Shown here: piece after piece, positions 1 to 8,840 of the stretch | How the letters are laid out: each line of letters opens with the position of its first letter | Position numbering within the stretch: position 1 is the first letter of the stretch | Source: Arthrobacter sp. AFG20 | GTDB taxonomy: Bacteria; Actinomycetota; Actinomycetes; Actinomycetales; Micrococcaceae | NCBI RefSeq assembly: GCF_002892795.1 | Contig: NZ_PJMC01000014.1 | Location: 1 to 64,000, forward strand | Direction of reading: 5' to 3' | Length of the DNA: 64,000 nt | Notes under the pieces: generated by a model | Told to the model about the DNA's origin: nothing | The model's input: the letters and a program-made list of their open reading frames with translations, nothing else | Database searches by the model: none | Position numbers and translations under genes: made by a program

Positions 1-418
1 CGCGGGTGCCACGGTTCTCGTCGAGTTCCTTGATCGTCTCGCCGAGCCGCTCAAACGCCGAATCGTCGTCGAACGCGCCCTGCACGAACCGGATGCCCTC
101 GGAGAGCTGGTTCCAGACCGCCTCATCAAACGGGGTCCGTGCGTAGGACTTCACGGCGTCCTTCACCTCCGCGGCGAAGTCCTCGTTGTCCCAGTCCCGC
201 CGGCCGAAACCGACCAGCGCGAAGCTGGGCGGCAACAGGCCCCGGTTGGCGAGGTCATACACGGCGGGCATGAGCTTCTTACGGGCAAGGTCCCCGGTGA
301 CTCCGAAGAGCACAAGCGAGGACGGCCCGGCAATCCGGTTCAGCCGCCGGTCCCGCGGATCCCGCAAAGGGTTCCCGGACCGGGCCGCTGACCTTCTGCC
401 GTTCAAGGTATCTGGCAT
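1..418 (-). CDS. zwf: Glucose-6-phosphate dehydrogenase, N-terminal part (runs off window)
   Basis: This would oxidise glucose-6-phosphate to 6-phosphogluconolactone with reduction of NADP+, the entry step of the oxidative pentose phosphate pathway in the cytoplasm. Only the first 139 residues are in the window. The dinucleotide-binding motif GVTGDLARKK lies at residues 39-48, followed by the family-typical LMPAVYDLA and GFGRRDW stretches. The ATG at 418 lies 15 bases after the pgi stop codon, so the gene is probably co-transcribed with pgi, tal and tkt. About 30 residues precede the Rossmann strand, which is common in actinobacterial Zwf. The shine-dalgarno sequence is weak, so translational coupling to pgi is plausible. 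Confidence 0.93.
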   Translation of the reverse strand, partial: MPDTLNGRRSAARSGNPLRDPRDRRLNRIAGPSSLVLFGVTGDLARKKLMPAVYDLANRGLLPPSFALVGFGRRDWDNEDFAAEVKDAVKSYARTPFDEAVWNQLSEGIRFVQGAFDDDSAFERLGETIKELDENRGTR

Positions 419-433
419 GGTTATTTCGGTGCC

Positions 434-2068
434 TTAGCTCTCAGTGGCGGATGCTGCCTGGCTGGCAAGCGACGAAACGATCTCCTGCAGCTGGGCCACG
501 CCCGCTGCGCGGTCGGTGAGGTGCAGGCGCAGGACGGGCCGGCCGTGTTCGCTCAGTACCTGGGCGTCACCGGCGGCCTGGGCCGTGATCAGCTCACCGA
601 ACGTGAACGGACGCTCCGGAATGGCGAGGTCCTGGGCGGACGCCGCCGTGACCTGGAGGAAGACACCGATTGCGGGGCCGCCCTTGTGGAACTGGCCAGT
701 GGAGTGCAGAAAGCGCGGTCCCCAGCCGAAGGTGACAGGCCGGCCGCTCACGGCGGCGAGTTCGTCCCGGACGCCCTCGAGCTGTGCGTAGGCCAGGCGG
801 TCGAAGTAGGCCTGGACGCTCAGGTAGCCGTCGCTGCCCAGCTGGGCCAGCAACGCGGTGACCGCGTCGGTTGCCGAGGCGGCGTCGCCAAGCCATTCTC
901 CGCCGCGGACCTCGATGGCGCCGTCGGTAAAGTTGGCCGGCGTCGGTTCCGGCTGGGCGTCCAGCAGACCACGGGCAGCCACCTTGGCGGCTTCGACGTC
1001 GGGCTGGTCAAACGGGTTGATGCCCAGGAGACGCCCGGCCACAGCGGTGGCAAATTCCCACACCATCATCTGCGAGGCGAGACCGCCGGCAATGGCAACT
1101 TCGTTCTCGCCGAGTTCGACGTCGGCATCAGCGCTCACGAGACGGACCACCAGGACGTCTTCAGCGCCGGAGGTGACTTCCGGAGCGTTCGGCCCCGCGA
1201 CCACCGGCAGGACACCGGTTCCCAGCTTGCCCGTGGATTCAGCGATGAGCTGTTCGGCCCAGTCAGCGAAACCCACGATGCCCGAGCCGTCCTCCGCGAT
1301 GACGATCTTGTCGCGCAGCGGGTTGGTGCCGCCCAGGGCAGCTCCCAGGACCAGCCCGATGTTCTCGGGAGCGTCCTCGTTCAGGATCTCCGCGGCTTCT
1401 TCAGCCTCGTCCAGCAGGGCTGCGATGTCCACGCCGGCCAGGCCAGACGGGACGAGCCCGAAGGCCGTCAGCGCCGAGTAGCGGCCGCCCACGTTCGGGT
1501 CCGCGTTGAAGACCGCACGGTAGCCGGCCTCGCGTGAGGCCTTGTCCAGCGGGGACCCGGGATCCGTGACCACGATGATCCGGCTCTTCGCATCGAGACC
1601 GGCCTCGGTGAAGGCGTGTTCGAAGATCCGCCGCTGCGAATCGGTTTCCAGGGTTGAACCGGATTTCGAGGAAACCACGATCGCGGTCTCAGCGAGGCGG
1701 TCCGCGAGGGCAGCACCGACCTGTTCGGGGTCGGTGCTGTCCAGCACAGTCAGCTCGACGCCAGCGGTGCCGGCGATGACTTCAGGAGCAAGCGAGGAGC
1801 CGCCCATGCCGCAGAGGGCAATGCGGGTAACCCCCTCCGCCTTGAGGGCATCGCGGAGTTCCAGGATGCCGTCCACCAGGGGCCGGGAGACGGTGGCCGC
1901 CTCCACCCAGCCGAGGCGGATTGCCGACTCGGCCTCTGCATCGGGGCCCCACAGGGTGTGGTCCTTGGCGAAGATCCGGGTGGCAACGCGGTCTTCCACG
2001 AGGGCGGGCAGGTGCTGCTCAAGGGCCTTCCGGGCGGAACCGGTGGCGTCGTAGCTGAGTGTGCTCAT
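434..2068 (-). CDS. pgi: Glucose-6-phosphate isomerase
   Basis: This interconverts glucose-6-phosphate and fructose-6-phosphate, joining glycolysis to the pentose phosphate enzymes encoded on both sides. The 544-residue protein has the SIS sugar-binding fold: the first phosphate loop GMGGSSLAPEV is at residues 87-97 and the SSKSGSTLET loop near 133-142. The sequence resembles the isomerase half of the fused transaldolase/isomerase proteins known in some bacteria (family knowledge) more than the compact E. coli enzyme. Here tal is a separate gene, only six bases upstream. The ATG at 2068 is well placed after the tal stop. The order tkt-tal-pgi-zwf on this strand suggests one operon for carbon flux around fructose-6-phosphate. 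Confidence 0.93.
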   Translation of the reverse strand: MSTLSYDATGSARKALEQHLPALVEDRVATRIFAKDHTLWGPDAEAESAIRLGWVEAATVSRPLVDGILELRDALKAEGVTRIALCGMGGSSLAPEVIAGTAGVELTVLDSTDPEQVGAALADRLAETAIVVSSKSGSTLETDSQRRIFEHAFTEAGLDAKSRIIVVTDPGSPLDKASREAGYRAVFNADPNVGGRYSALTAFGLVPSGLAGVDIAALLDEAEEAAEILNEDAPENIGLVLGAALGGTNPLRDKIVIAEDGSGIVGFADWAEQLIAESTGKLGTGVLPVVAGPNAPEVTSGAEDVLVVRLVSADADVELGENEVAIAGGLASQMMVWEFATAVAGRLLGINPFDQPDVEAAKVAARGLLDAQPEPTPANFTDGAIEVRGGEWLGDAASATDAVTALLAQLGSDGYLSVQAYFDRLAYAQLEGVRDELAAVSGRPVTFGWGPRFLHSTGQFHKGGPAIGVFLQVTAASAQDLAIPERPFTFGELITAQAAGDAQVLSEHGRPVLRLHLTDRAAGVAQLQEIVSSLASQAASATES

Positions 2069-2074
2069 GTTGGG

Positions 2075-3193
2075 TTAGGAGGCCTTCCGTGCGGTGGCGA
2101 GGGCGCCTTCGACGTCTGCCAGGAGTTCCTTCCAGCTGGCAACAAACTTGTCCAGTCCTTCGGATTCCAGCAGGGCAACGACCTCGTTGTAGGACACACC
2201 GAGGGCATCAAGGGCGTTGAGGGTGGCGTTCGCTTCATCGTAGCCGTTGGTGACGGTGTCGCCCGTGACCACGCCGTGGTCGAAGGTGGCGTCCAGGGTC
2301 TTCTCCGGCATGGTGTTCACGACGTTCGGGGCAACGAGCTCGGTGACATAGAGGGTGTCGGGGTAAGCCGGGTCCTTCACGCCGGTGGAAGCCCACAGCG
2401 GACGCTGCGGCAGGGCGCCGGCCTCGGCCAGCACGGCCCAACGTTCGGTGGAGAAGAGCTCCTCATAGACCTGGTAGGCGAGGCGGGCGTTGGCAACGCC
2501 GGCCTTGCCCTTGAGGGCCTTGGCTTCCTCGGTGCCGATCGCGTCCAGCCGCTTGTCGATTTCCGTGTCCACGCGCGAGACGAAGAAGGACGCGACGGAG
2601 TGGATCTTGGAGAGGTCGTGGCCGTTGTCCTTGGCCTGCTCCAGACCGTTCTGGAAGGCGTTGATGACGGCGCGGTAGCGCTCCAGCGAGAAGATCAGGG
2701 TCACGTTGACGCTGATGCCCTCAGCCAGGGTTGCCGTGATGGCTTCCAGGCCCTCAAGCGTGGCCGGGATCTTGATGTGGACGTTGTCGCGGTTGACCTT
2801 CTTGTAGAGGTGCTTCGCTTCGGCAATGGTGCCGGCGGTGTCCCAGGCGAGGCGGGGGTCCACCTCGATGGAGACGCGGCCGTCCACACCCTTGGTCGCC
2901 GCGGCGATCGGGGCGAAGAGGTCGCAGGCGTCGGCGACGTCCGTCGTCGTGATTTCAAAGATGGTCTCTTCGATGGAGGCGCCGGCAGCGGCCTGGGCCG
3001 CGATGGTGGCGTCGTAGTCCGTGCCGGAGGTGATGGCGGCGTGGAAGATGCTGGGGTTCGTGGTGACACCAACAACGTTCTTCTCTTCGATCAGCTTCTG
3101 CAGCGTGCCGGTCTTCAGACGGCCGCGGGAGAGGTCGTCGAGCCAGATGGAAACGCCGGCGTCGGAAAGCTGCTGGGTGGGAGTGCTAGTCAT
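2075..3193 (-). CDS. tal: Transaldolase
   Basis: This transfers a dihydroxyacetone unit between sedoheptulose-7-phosphate and glyceraldehyde-3-phosphate in the non-oxidative pentose phosphate pathway. The chosen start gives 372 residues, typical of the long actinobacterial/cyanobacterial class. The frame is open further upstream, but the ATG at 3193 has a good AAGGAGA ribosome-binding site and the usual N-terminus with the SIWLDDLSR motif. The Schiff-base lysine is expected at K141 within IKIPAT, and the TTNPSIF signature lies near residues 44-50. It sits 31 bases downstream of tkt and 6 bases upstream of pgi, consistent with one transcript. Confidence 0.95.
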   Translation of the reverse strand: MTSTPTQQLSDAGVSIWLDDLSRGRLKTGTLQKLIEEKNVVGVTTNPSIFHAAITSGTDYDATIAAQAAAGASIEETIFEITTTDVADACDLFAPIAAATKGVDGRVSIEVDPRLAWDTAGTIAEAKHLYKKVNRDNVHIKIPATLEGLEAITATLAEGISVNVTLIFSLERYRAVINAFQNGLEQAKDNGHDLSKIHSVASFFVSRVDTEIDKRLDAIGTEEAKALKGKAGVANARLAYQVYEELFSTERWAVLAEAGALPQRPLWASTGVKDPAYPDTLYVTELVAPNVVNTMPEKTLDATFDHGVVTGDTVTNGYDEANATLNALDALGVSYNEVVALLESEGLDKFVASWKELLADVEGALATARKAS

Positions 3194-3224
3194 TTCTAAT
3201 CTCCTTGAACTGTGGGGGTGCTGA

Positions 3225-5351
3225 TCAGGACTGGAGTCCGGCGAGGGAATCCTTGGCGGCGGCGGCAACAGCTTCTGCCGTGATGCCGAATTCCTGGAAC
3301 AGGCGCTTGTAGTCGGCGGATGCGCCGTAGTGCTCGAGGCTGATGGAGCGGCCGGCGTCGCCGACGAATTCGCGCCAGCCCTGGGACAGGCCGGCCTCAA
3401 CCGAAACCCGGGCCTTGACCGCTGCGGGCAGGACTGCCTCGCGGTAGGCGGCGTCCTGCTTGTTGAACCATTCGACGCACGGCATGGACACCACGCGGGC
3501 GGCGATGCCTTCGGCCTGCAGTGCTTCGCGGGCCTGGACAGCCAGCTGGACTTCCGAGCCGGTGCCGATCAGGATGACCTGCGCGTCCACGGTCTTGCCG
3601 TCCTTGGACGCCTCGGCCAGGACGTAACCGCCCTTGGCGACGCCTGCGGTCGAGCCGAAGGTGTCACCCTCGGCCGCGCCCTCGCCACGCTCGTAGGTGG
3701 GGATGTTCTGGCGGGTCAGGACGATGCCGGCGGGGTTCTCGTGGTTCTCCAGCATGGTCTTCCACGCTGCCGCGACCTCGTTGGCATCGCCCGGACGGAC
3801 GACGTCGAGGCCCGGGATCGCGCGCAGCGAAGCGAGCTGCTCAACCGGCTGGTGCGTCGGGCCGTCCTCGCCGAGTCCGATGGAGTCGTGCGTCCAGACG
3901 TACAGGGACGGCACGCCCATGAGGGCGCCGAGGCGGATGGCCGGACGCTGGTAGTCGCTGAAGATCAGGAACGTGCCGGAGAACGCGCGGGTCTTGCCGT
4001 GCAGGCTGATGCCGTTCACGATCGACGCTGCGGCGTGCTCACGGATACCGAAGTGCAGGACGCGGCCGTAGGGGTTGCCGGACCAGGCGTTGGTCTGCTT
4101 GCCCGCGGGAACGAACGACGGCGAGCCTTCGATCGTGGTGTTGTTGGATTCGGCGAGGTCGGCCGAGCCGCCCCAGAGTTCCGGCATGACCGGGCCAATG
4201 GCGTTCAGGACCTTGCCGGACGCGGCGCGGGTGGAAACGTCCTTGCCGGCCGGGAAGACCGGCAGGACGCCGTCGAGCTCGGCGGGCAGCTGGCGGGATT
4301 CGACGCGCTCCAGCAGAGCAGCGCCTTCCGGGTTGGCGGACTGCCAGGCGGAGAAGGACTCTTCCCATTCCTTGCGTGCGTGGGCACCGCGGTCGACGAC
4401 GGCGCGGGCGTGAGCCAGCACGTCCTCGTCCACCTCGAAGGACTTCTCGGGGTCGAAGCCGAGGACGTCCTTCAGTGCTGCCACTTCTTCCGAACCCAGG
4501 GCGGAGCCGTGGATCTTGCCGGTGTTCTGCTTCTTCGGGGCCGGGTAGCCGATGATGGTCCGCAGCGAGATGATGGACGGCTTGGAGGTTTCCGCCTTGG
4601 CCGCCAGAAGCGCCGAGTACAGCTCCTGGACGTCTTCCTTGTAGTCGCCGGTCTTGGTCCAGTCAACGCGCTGGGTGTGCCAGCCGTAAGCCTCGTAGCG
4701 CTTCAGGACATCCTCGGTGAAGGAGATGTCGGTGTCGTCTTCGATGGAGATGTGGTTCTCGTCGTAGATGACCACGAGGTTGCCGAGCTCCTGGTGGCCG
4801 GCAAGGGAGGAGGCCTCGGAAGTCACGCCTTCCTGGAGGTCGCCGTCGGAAGCGATAACCCAGATGGTGTGGTCGAACGGGCTGGTGCCGGGGGCGGCGT
4901 CGGCGTCAAACAGGCCGCGCTGGCGGCGCTGGGAGTAGGCGAAGCCCACCGAGGAGGCCAGGCCCTGGCCCAGCGGGCCGGTGGTAATTTCCACGCCGGC
5001 GGTGTGCTTGTATTCCGGGTGGCCCGGGGTCAGTGAGCCCCACGTGCGCAGTGCTTCGAGGTCCTTGAGTTCCAGGCCGTAGCCGGAGAGGAACAGCTGG
5101 ATGTACAGCGTCAGGGACGTGTGGCCGGGGGAGAGGATGAAACGGTCGCGGCCGATCCAGTCCGGGTTCTTCGGGTCGTGCCGCATCAGCTTCTGGAACA
5201 GAAGGTAAGCGGCCGGAGCCAAGCTCATCGCGGTACCGGGGTGGCCGTTGCCCACCTTCTCCACGGCGTCGGCGGCCAGGACACGCACAGTGTCAACGGC
5301 GCGCTGGTCGAGGTCGGTCCAGGTCAGTTCTTGCTCTTTCACATGTGCCAC
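3225..5351 (-). CDS. tkt: Transketolase
   Basis: This thiamine-diphosphate enzyme transfers two-carbon ketol units between pentose, tetrose and hexose phosphates. The 708 residues match the family length. The N-terminal region has [10 protein letters not shown] (near 34-43), the ThDP/Mg motif SDGDLQEG (168-175), and later the IREHA and EDGPTHQP segments of the pyrimidine domain. The start is a GTG at 5351. A second in-frame GTG occurs three codons later, so the true N-terminus is uncertain by a few residues. This is the first gene of the minus-strand operon with tal, pgi and zwf, and it is divergent from ctaB across about 510 bases. Confidence 0.95.
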   Translation of the reverse strand: MAHVKEQELTWTDLDQRAVDTVRVLAADAVEKVGNGHPGTAMSLAPAAYLLFQKLMRHDPKNPDWIGRDRFILSPGHTSLTLYIQLFLSGYGLELKDLEALRTWGSLTPGHPEYKHTAGVEITTGPLGQGLASSVGFAYSQRRQRGLFDADAAPGTSPFDHTIWVIASDGDLQEGVTSEASSLAGHQELGNLVVIYDENHISIEDDTDISFTEDVLKRYEAYGWHTQRVDWTKTGDYKEDVQELYSALLAAKAETSKPSIISLRTIIGYPAPKKQNTGKIHGSALGSEEVAALKDVLGFDPEKSFEVDEDVLAHARAVVDRGAHARKEWEESFSAWQSANPEGAALLERVESRQLPAELDGVLPVFPAGKDVSTRAASGKVLNAIGPVMPELWGGSADLAESNNTTIEGSPSFVPAGKQTNAWSGNPYGRVLHFGIREHAAASIVNGISLHGKTRAFSGTFLIFSDYQRPAIRLGALMGVPSLYVWTHDSIGLGEDGPTHQPVEQLASLRAIPGLDVVRPGDANEVAAAWKTMLENHENPAGIVLTRQNIPTYERGEGAAEGDTFGSTAGVAKGGYVLAEASKDGKTVDAQVILIGTGSEVQLAVQAREALQAEGIAARVVSMPCVEWFNKQDAAYREAVLPAAVKARVSVEAGLSQGWREFVGDAGRSISLEHYGASADYKRLFQEFGITAEAVAAAAKDSLAGLQS

Positions 5352-5862
5352 GGAATCCGGGCCCCTCTCTGTGTTAACGGCAAGCGGTTAGGACACACAG
5401 CGGCAGGGCATAATTGGTGCCCGCTGCATTTGTTGTCTACCAGCCGTTCACCATTGAAACGTTGATCTTCATTCAGTCGCCGGACGGATCGGAATGCGGT
5501 TTCTTGCCCGTCTTCCAGTGTGCGCTGATCTGCAGACAGCTTAGCTCTATTCCACACTTCGGGCGGCCAAAATCTCACCAGTTGGACGCAATTTCTCTTT
5601 TGTGAATCATCCGTGCGGTGAGGCTGCGTTAATGTGATTAAAGCAAGCACGAACGAATCATTTTCAGTGATTTGCCGTCACACACCGATGCCAGCGATCC
5701 ATGCGGGACCGCGGTATGATATCGGAAGGCCACCGGCGGGCAGGGCGGGCATTAGTGCGCAACATGACAGCCCCGTCAGCCGCCGATGAGGGATCGGTCC
5801 GGACCGCGAGTCCGGGCGCACTGATCAGATAAACAGCCAGACAGAAACAGAGTGACTGCCAC
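5352..5862. other. Divergent tkt/ctaB intergenic region
   Basis: These roughly 510 bases have no convincing gene: the short open frames lack ribosome-binding sites and protein-like composition. The part from about 5400 to 5660 is noticeably richer in A and T than the flanking genes, as expected for promoters. It must carry the promoters of the tkt operon (minus) and of ctaB (plus). I could not assign a -35/-10 pair for tkt. Confidence 0.5.
5715..5720 (+). promoter_or_regulatory. Candidate -10 element for ctaB
   Basis: The hexamer TATGAT matches the actinobacterial TAnnnT -10 consensus and lies about 140 bases before the ctaB start. No good -35 hexamer is seen at normal spacing. It is offered as the best visible element only. 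Confidence 0.25.
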
Positions 5863-6810
5863 GTGAGCACAACAGATACGCCGCTGACCTCTTCCCGGGT
5901 CCACGGAAGAGCCGGACTAGCCCGCAAGGCGAAGGCGTACCTTGCACTCACCAAGCCCAGGGTCATTGAACTCCTGCTGGTCAGCACCCTGCCCACCATG
6001 ATTTACGCGCAGCGCGGCTTCCCGTCACTCGGCCTCATCATGGCCACCCTCGTGGGCGGCGCGTTCGCGGCCGGCAGCGCGGGTGCCTTCAACTGCTACA
6101 TCGACCGCGACATCGACAAGCTGATGCACCGCACCGAGAAGCGGCCCCTGGTCACCGGTGAGGTCACGCCGCGCGAGGCCCTGATCTTTGCCTGGCTGCT
6201 GGGCGCCGCGGCGATCGCCATCCTCTGGTTCGGCGCAAACCCGCTCTCCGCCTGGCTCGGGCTGGGTGCCATCGTCTTCTACGTCGTCATCTACACCATG
6301 ATCCTCAAGCGCCGCACCGCCCAGAACATCGTCTGGGGCGGCGCCGCGGGCTGTTTCCCCGTGCTGATCGCCTGGTCCGCCGTGACCAACACGGTCGAGT
6401 GGCCGGCCATCGTCCTGTTTATGGTGATCTTCCTCTGGACCCCCCCGCATTACTGGCCGCTGTCCATGCGCTACGGCGAGGACTACCGCAACGCCAACGT
6501 GCCGATGCTTGGTGCCATCGCCGGCGCCAAGGTCGTGTCCGTCCAGGTGGTCCTGTACGCCTGGGCCATGGTCGCATGCTCGCTGCTCATGATCCCGGCC
6601 GGCAGCGCAGGCTGGGTTTACACCGCTGTTGCCGTGCTGGCCGGTGCCTGGTTCCTGCATGAGTCGCACGCCCTGTATAACCGGGCGCAGGGCGGGGACC
6701 TCTCCGACAAGGGCGCCATGAAGGTCTTCCACGGCTCCATCAGCTACCTGACGCTGCTCTTCATCGCGCTGGCCGTCGACCCGTTTGTCGGCTCGCCGAT
6801 CATGGGCTAA
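5863..6810 (+). CDS. ctaB: Protohaem IX farnesyltransferase (haem O synthase)
   Basis: This membrane enzyme attaches a farnesyl group to protohaem, giving haem O, the precursor of the haem A used by aa3-type cytochrome oxidase. The 315 residues form a UbiA-type prenyltransferase with about nine membrane segments. The first Asp-rich motif is visible as N77-CYID81..D85..MHRTEKRP, and the second lies around DYRNANVPM. The start is GTG at 5863. The downstream ctaA gene (haem A synthase) is convergent, so both haem steps are encoded within 2.3 kb. Divergence from tkt is a conserved arrangement in actinobacteria, including M. tuberculosis (from memory). Confidence 0.95.
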   Translation: MSTTDTPLTSSRVHGRAGLARKAKAYLALTKPRVIELLLVSTLPTMIYAQRGFPSLGLIMATLVGGAFAAGSAGAFNCYIDRDIDKLMHRTEKRPLVTGEVTPREALIFAWLLGAAAIAILWFGANPLSAWLGLGAIVFYVVIYTMILKRRTAQNIVWGGAAGCFPVLIAWSAVTNTVEWPAIVLFMVIFLWTPPHYWPLSMRYGEDYRNANVPMLGAIAGAKVVSVQVVLYAWAMVACSLLMIPAGSAGWVYTAVAVLAGAWFLHESHALYNRAQGGDLSDKGAMKVFHGSISYLTLLFIALAVDPFVGSPIMG

Positions 6811-6820
6811 ATCCCTGCAG

Positions 6821-6904
6821 GACGCTTCCTCAGATCCTGCGGGTTTTCCTGCGACGCGTCCTCAGATCCTGCGGGTTTTCCTCTGACGCTTCCTCAGATC
6901 CCGC
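6821..6904 (+). repeat. Left array: three tandem copies of a 32-bp repeat
   Basis: Three copies of a 20-base core resembling GACGCTTCCTCAGATCCTGC start at 6821, 6853 and 6885, giving an exact period of 32 bases. The 12-base spacers between cores are GGGTTTTCCTGC and GGGTTTTCCTCT. The second copy has one change in the core (GACGCG) and the third ends CCCGC. The array lies just after the ctaB stop and is the inverted counterpart of the right array at 6992-7110. Confidence 0.9.
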
Positions 6905-6915
6905 GCTGAATGCAG

Positions 6916-6947
6916 AAATGCTCCCTCACTCATGTGAGGGAGCATTT
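6916..6947. terminator. Bidirectional hairpin between ctaB and ctaA
   Basis: A perfect 14-base stem has the left arm AAATGCTCCCTCAC at 6916-6929, the loop TCAT, and the right arm at 6934-6947. It is flanked by A on one side and T-rich sequence on the other, so it can act as an intrinsic terminator for both convergent genes. It sits between two inverted repeat arrays. Confidence 0.8.
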
Positions 6948-6991
6948 CTTGTCTAACCCGACGCGGCGAGACGCAAGCGCCGAGTGATAGG

Positions 6992-7110
6992 GCGACGGGA
7001 CCTGAGGAAGCGTCGGGGATGAAGCGGCGGGACCTGAGGAAGCGTCGGGGATGAAGCGGCGGGACCTGAGGAAGCGTCGGGGGGAAAGCGATGGGATGTG
7101 AGGAAGCGTC
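6992..7110 (-). repeat. Right array: four tandem copies of the 32-bp repeat, inverted
   Basis: Four copies of the motif GGGACCTGAGGAAGCGTC (with a leading GCGGC or GCGAC) begin at 6992, 7024, 7056 and 7088, again an exact 32-base period. Read on the minus strand the core is GACGCTTCCTCAGGTCCCGC, the same core as the left array. The spacers, GGGGATGAA or GGGGGAAA, differ from those on the left. The fourth copy is diverged (GATGTGAGG) and ends about 20 bases before the ctaA stop. Confidence 0.9.
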
Positions 7111-7129
7111 GGCCTGAGTCGGCCCCGAA

Positions 7130-8074
7130 TTACTTGACGGGGCTGGAGCGGGCGATGTCGGCGGCGTTGGTTGCTGCGGCCATCAGCAGGGCCGCACCCA
7201 GCATGTGCGCGCCCACAAGCAGCGCCGGAATGCCGTTGTAGTACTGCGTGAAGCCAATGACGGCCTGGAGCACGGTGACGCCGAGCAGCATCAGCACGGC
7301 CGTCCGGAACGTCCCCGAGATGCCGCGGCGGAACACGAAGTACACGGCAAGCAGCGTACCGGCGGTGACGAGGTAGGCGGGCACGGCATGGATGTGCGAG
7401 AACAGGTCCCAGTCCAGGTCGTTGCGGGGCGCATTGGCGTCACCCGCGTGCGGTCCGGCGCCGGTCACCACGACGCCCAGCATGACGGCGACCGCGGAGA
7501 AGAGAGCGACGGCGGTCATCACCGGACGCAGGACTCCCGGCAGTGGGGTGAGCGGAAGGGTCCGGAACTGGCCCGTCCTCCCGTAGGCACGATTGACCAG
7601 CAGCATGGCGAAAACCACGAGGGCCATGGACACCAGGAAGTGCAGGCCCACCACCCAGGGGTTCAGCTGGGTCAGCACAGTGATGCCGCCAATGATTGCC
7701 TGCGCCGGGATGCTCGCCAGCAGGCCCAGGGCCAGCAGGAACAGGTCCTTGCGCTCTTTGCGAAGGTTCCACAAGTACACGAGCATGAGCACGGCGACGG
7801 CGGCCAGGGCGAAGGTCAGCAGCCGGTTCCCGAACTCGATGAAACCGTGGATGCCCATCTCGGGGGTATTCACCAGGGAATTGTTTGTGCACCTGGGCCA
7901 GGTGGGGCAGCCAAGGCCCGAGGCGGTCAGCCGGACGGCGCCGCCGGTGACCACCAGGACCGTCTGTCCGATCAGGGACAGCACGGCGAGGCGGCGGACG
8001 GTCGAATCGACGGTGACGGGAAGTTTGGATGCCAGGCGGCCGACGAACTGGGGGAGGCGCGAAGCGGTGCTCAC
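7130..8074 (-). CDS. ctaA: Haem A synthase (COX15/CtaA family)
   Basis: This would oxidise the C8 methyl group of haem O to a formyl group, producing haem A for cytochrome aa3 oxidase. The 314-residue protein has about eight membrane helices. The N-terminal half carries GGAVRLTASGLGCPTWPRC, with a cysteine pair at C56 and C62 like that of Bacillus-type CtaA. The H76GFIEFGNR motif follows, with the conserved His and Glu of the haem-binding site. The start is GTG at 8074 without a strong ribosome-binding site. The gene begins 8 bases after the stop of the upstream ABC permease on the same strand, so it is probably co-transcribed with the ABC pair. Confidence 0.9.
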   Translation of the reverse strand: MSTASRLPQFVGRLASKLPVTVDSTVRRLAVLSLIGQTVLVVTGGAVRLTASGLGCPTWPRCTNNSLVNTPEMGIHGFIEFGNRLLTFALAAVAVLMLVYLWNLRKERKDLFLLALGLLASIPAQAIIGGITVLTQLNPWVVGLHFLVSMALVVFAMLLVNRAYGRTGQFRTLPLTPLPGVLRPVMTAVALFSAVAVMLGVVVTGAGPHAGDANAPRNDLDWDLFSHIHAVPAYLVTAGTLLAVYFVFRRGISGTFRTAVLMLLGVTVLQAVIGFTQYYNGIPALLVGAHMLGAALLMAAATNAADIARSSPVK

Positions 8075-8081
8075 TTTATTC

Positions 8082-8840
8082 TCAATTCCATTTGAACCAG
8101 CGGATGGCTGCTGCGCCGGCGAGAACCGTCCACATCAGCAGGACAAGGACGGCGTTGCCGTTGACGGCGCCGTGCAGGAATGCGTCCCGCAGCCCTTCGC
8201 CGAGGGATCCGGACGGCAGCAGGTGAACGGTGTTCTGGGCGAGCTCCGGCAGCCGCTGCATGGGGATCACAATGCCGCCCAGGGCGCCCAGCAAGATCCA
8301 GAGCAGGTTCGTGATGGCCAGCGTCGCCTCAGGCCGGACGGTTCCGGCCACCAGCAGCCCCAGTGCGGTGAACGCGGCCGCACCCAGCACCAGCAGGCCG
8401 AGGCCGGGCAGCACTCCCAACAGATTGGGCCGCCAGCCGAGCGGAAGGGCTACGGCGGCGACGATGACCACCTGGATCACCAGGACGGCCAGGACCGCCA
8501 GGATCTTCCCTGCGATCAGGCCGGCGCGGCCCAGGGGCGTGGTGGACAGGAACCGCAGCACGCCGTACCGGCGGTCGAAGCCGGTCGCAATGCCCTGCCC
8601 GGTGAAGGCAGTGGACATGGCGCAGAGCGCGAGGATGCCGGGGACGGCAACGTTGACCCGGCTGTCCCCCATGCCGTCGAGCAGCGGGGTGACCGTCAGG
8701 CCGATCAGGGCAAGAAGGGGCAGGACCACCGCGAGGATCAGTTGCTCGCCGTTCCGGAGCATGGTCGCGGCCTCGTATTTGCCCTGCAGCAGGATCCGGC
8801 GGAGCAGGGGAGCGGGAGCGCTGCCCGTGGCTGTCGTCAT
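8082..8840 (-). CDS. ABC-2 type transporter permease
   Basis: This is the integral membrane subunit of a two-component ABC exporter. The 252 residues contain about six hydrophobic segments typical of ABC-2 permeases, with no nucleotide-binding motif. The ATG at 8840 overlaps the stop of the ATPase gene by four bases (ATGA), so the two are translationally coupled. The substrate cannot be deduced. Position between sufR and ctaA is shared with the M. tuberculosis Rv1456c-Rv1458c region (from memory), which hints at a role tied to haem or respiratory-chain assembly, but that is inference. Confidence 0.85.
   Translation of the reverse strand: MTTATGSAPAPLLRRILLQGKYEAATMLRNGEQLILAVVLPLLALIGLTVTPLLDGMGDSRVNVAVPGILALCAMSTAFTGQGIATGFDRRYGVLRFLSTTPLGRAGLIAGKILAVLAVLVIQVVIVAAVALPLGWRPNLLGVLPGLGLLVLGAAAFTALGLLVAGTVRPEATLAITNLLWILLGALGGIVIPMQRLPELAQNTVHLLPSGSLGEGLRDAFLHGAVNGNAVLVLLMWTVLAGAAAIRWFKWN

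Noticed and set aside
521..1537. Long plus-strand open frame opposite pgi
   Set aside because: It is the shadow frame of a high-GC gene; its translation is rich in Arg/Gly/Gln with no family features, and pgi on the other strand is certain.
3330..5036. 568-residue plus-strand frame opposite tkt
   Set aside because: Antisense shadow of transketolase; composition is typical of reversed high-GC codons and no start signal is present.
6821..7110. CRISPR array
   Set aside because: The repeat cores are separated by short, nearly identical spacers (about 9-12 bases), the two arrays are inverted to each other, and no cas genes are present.
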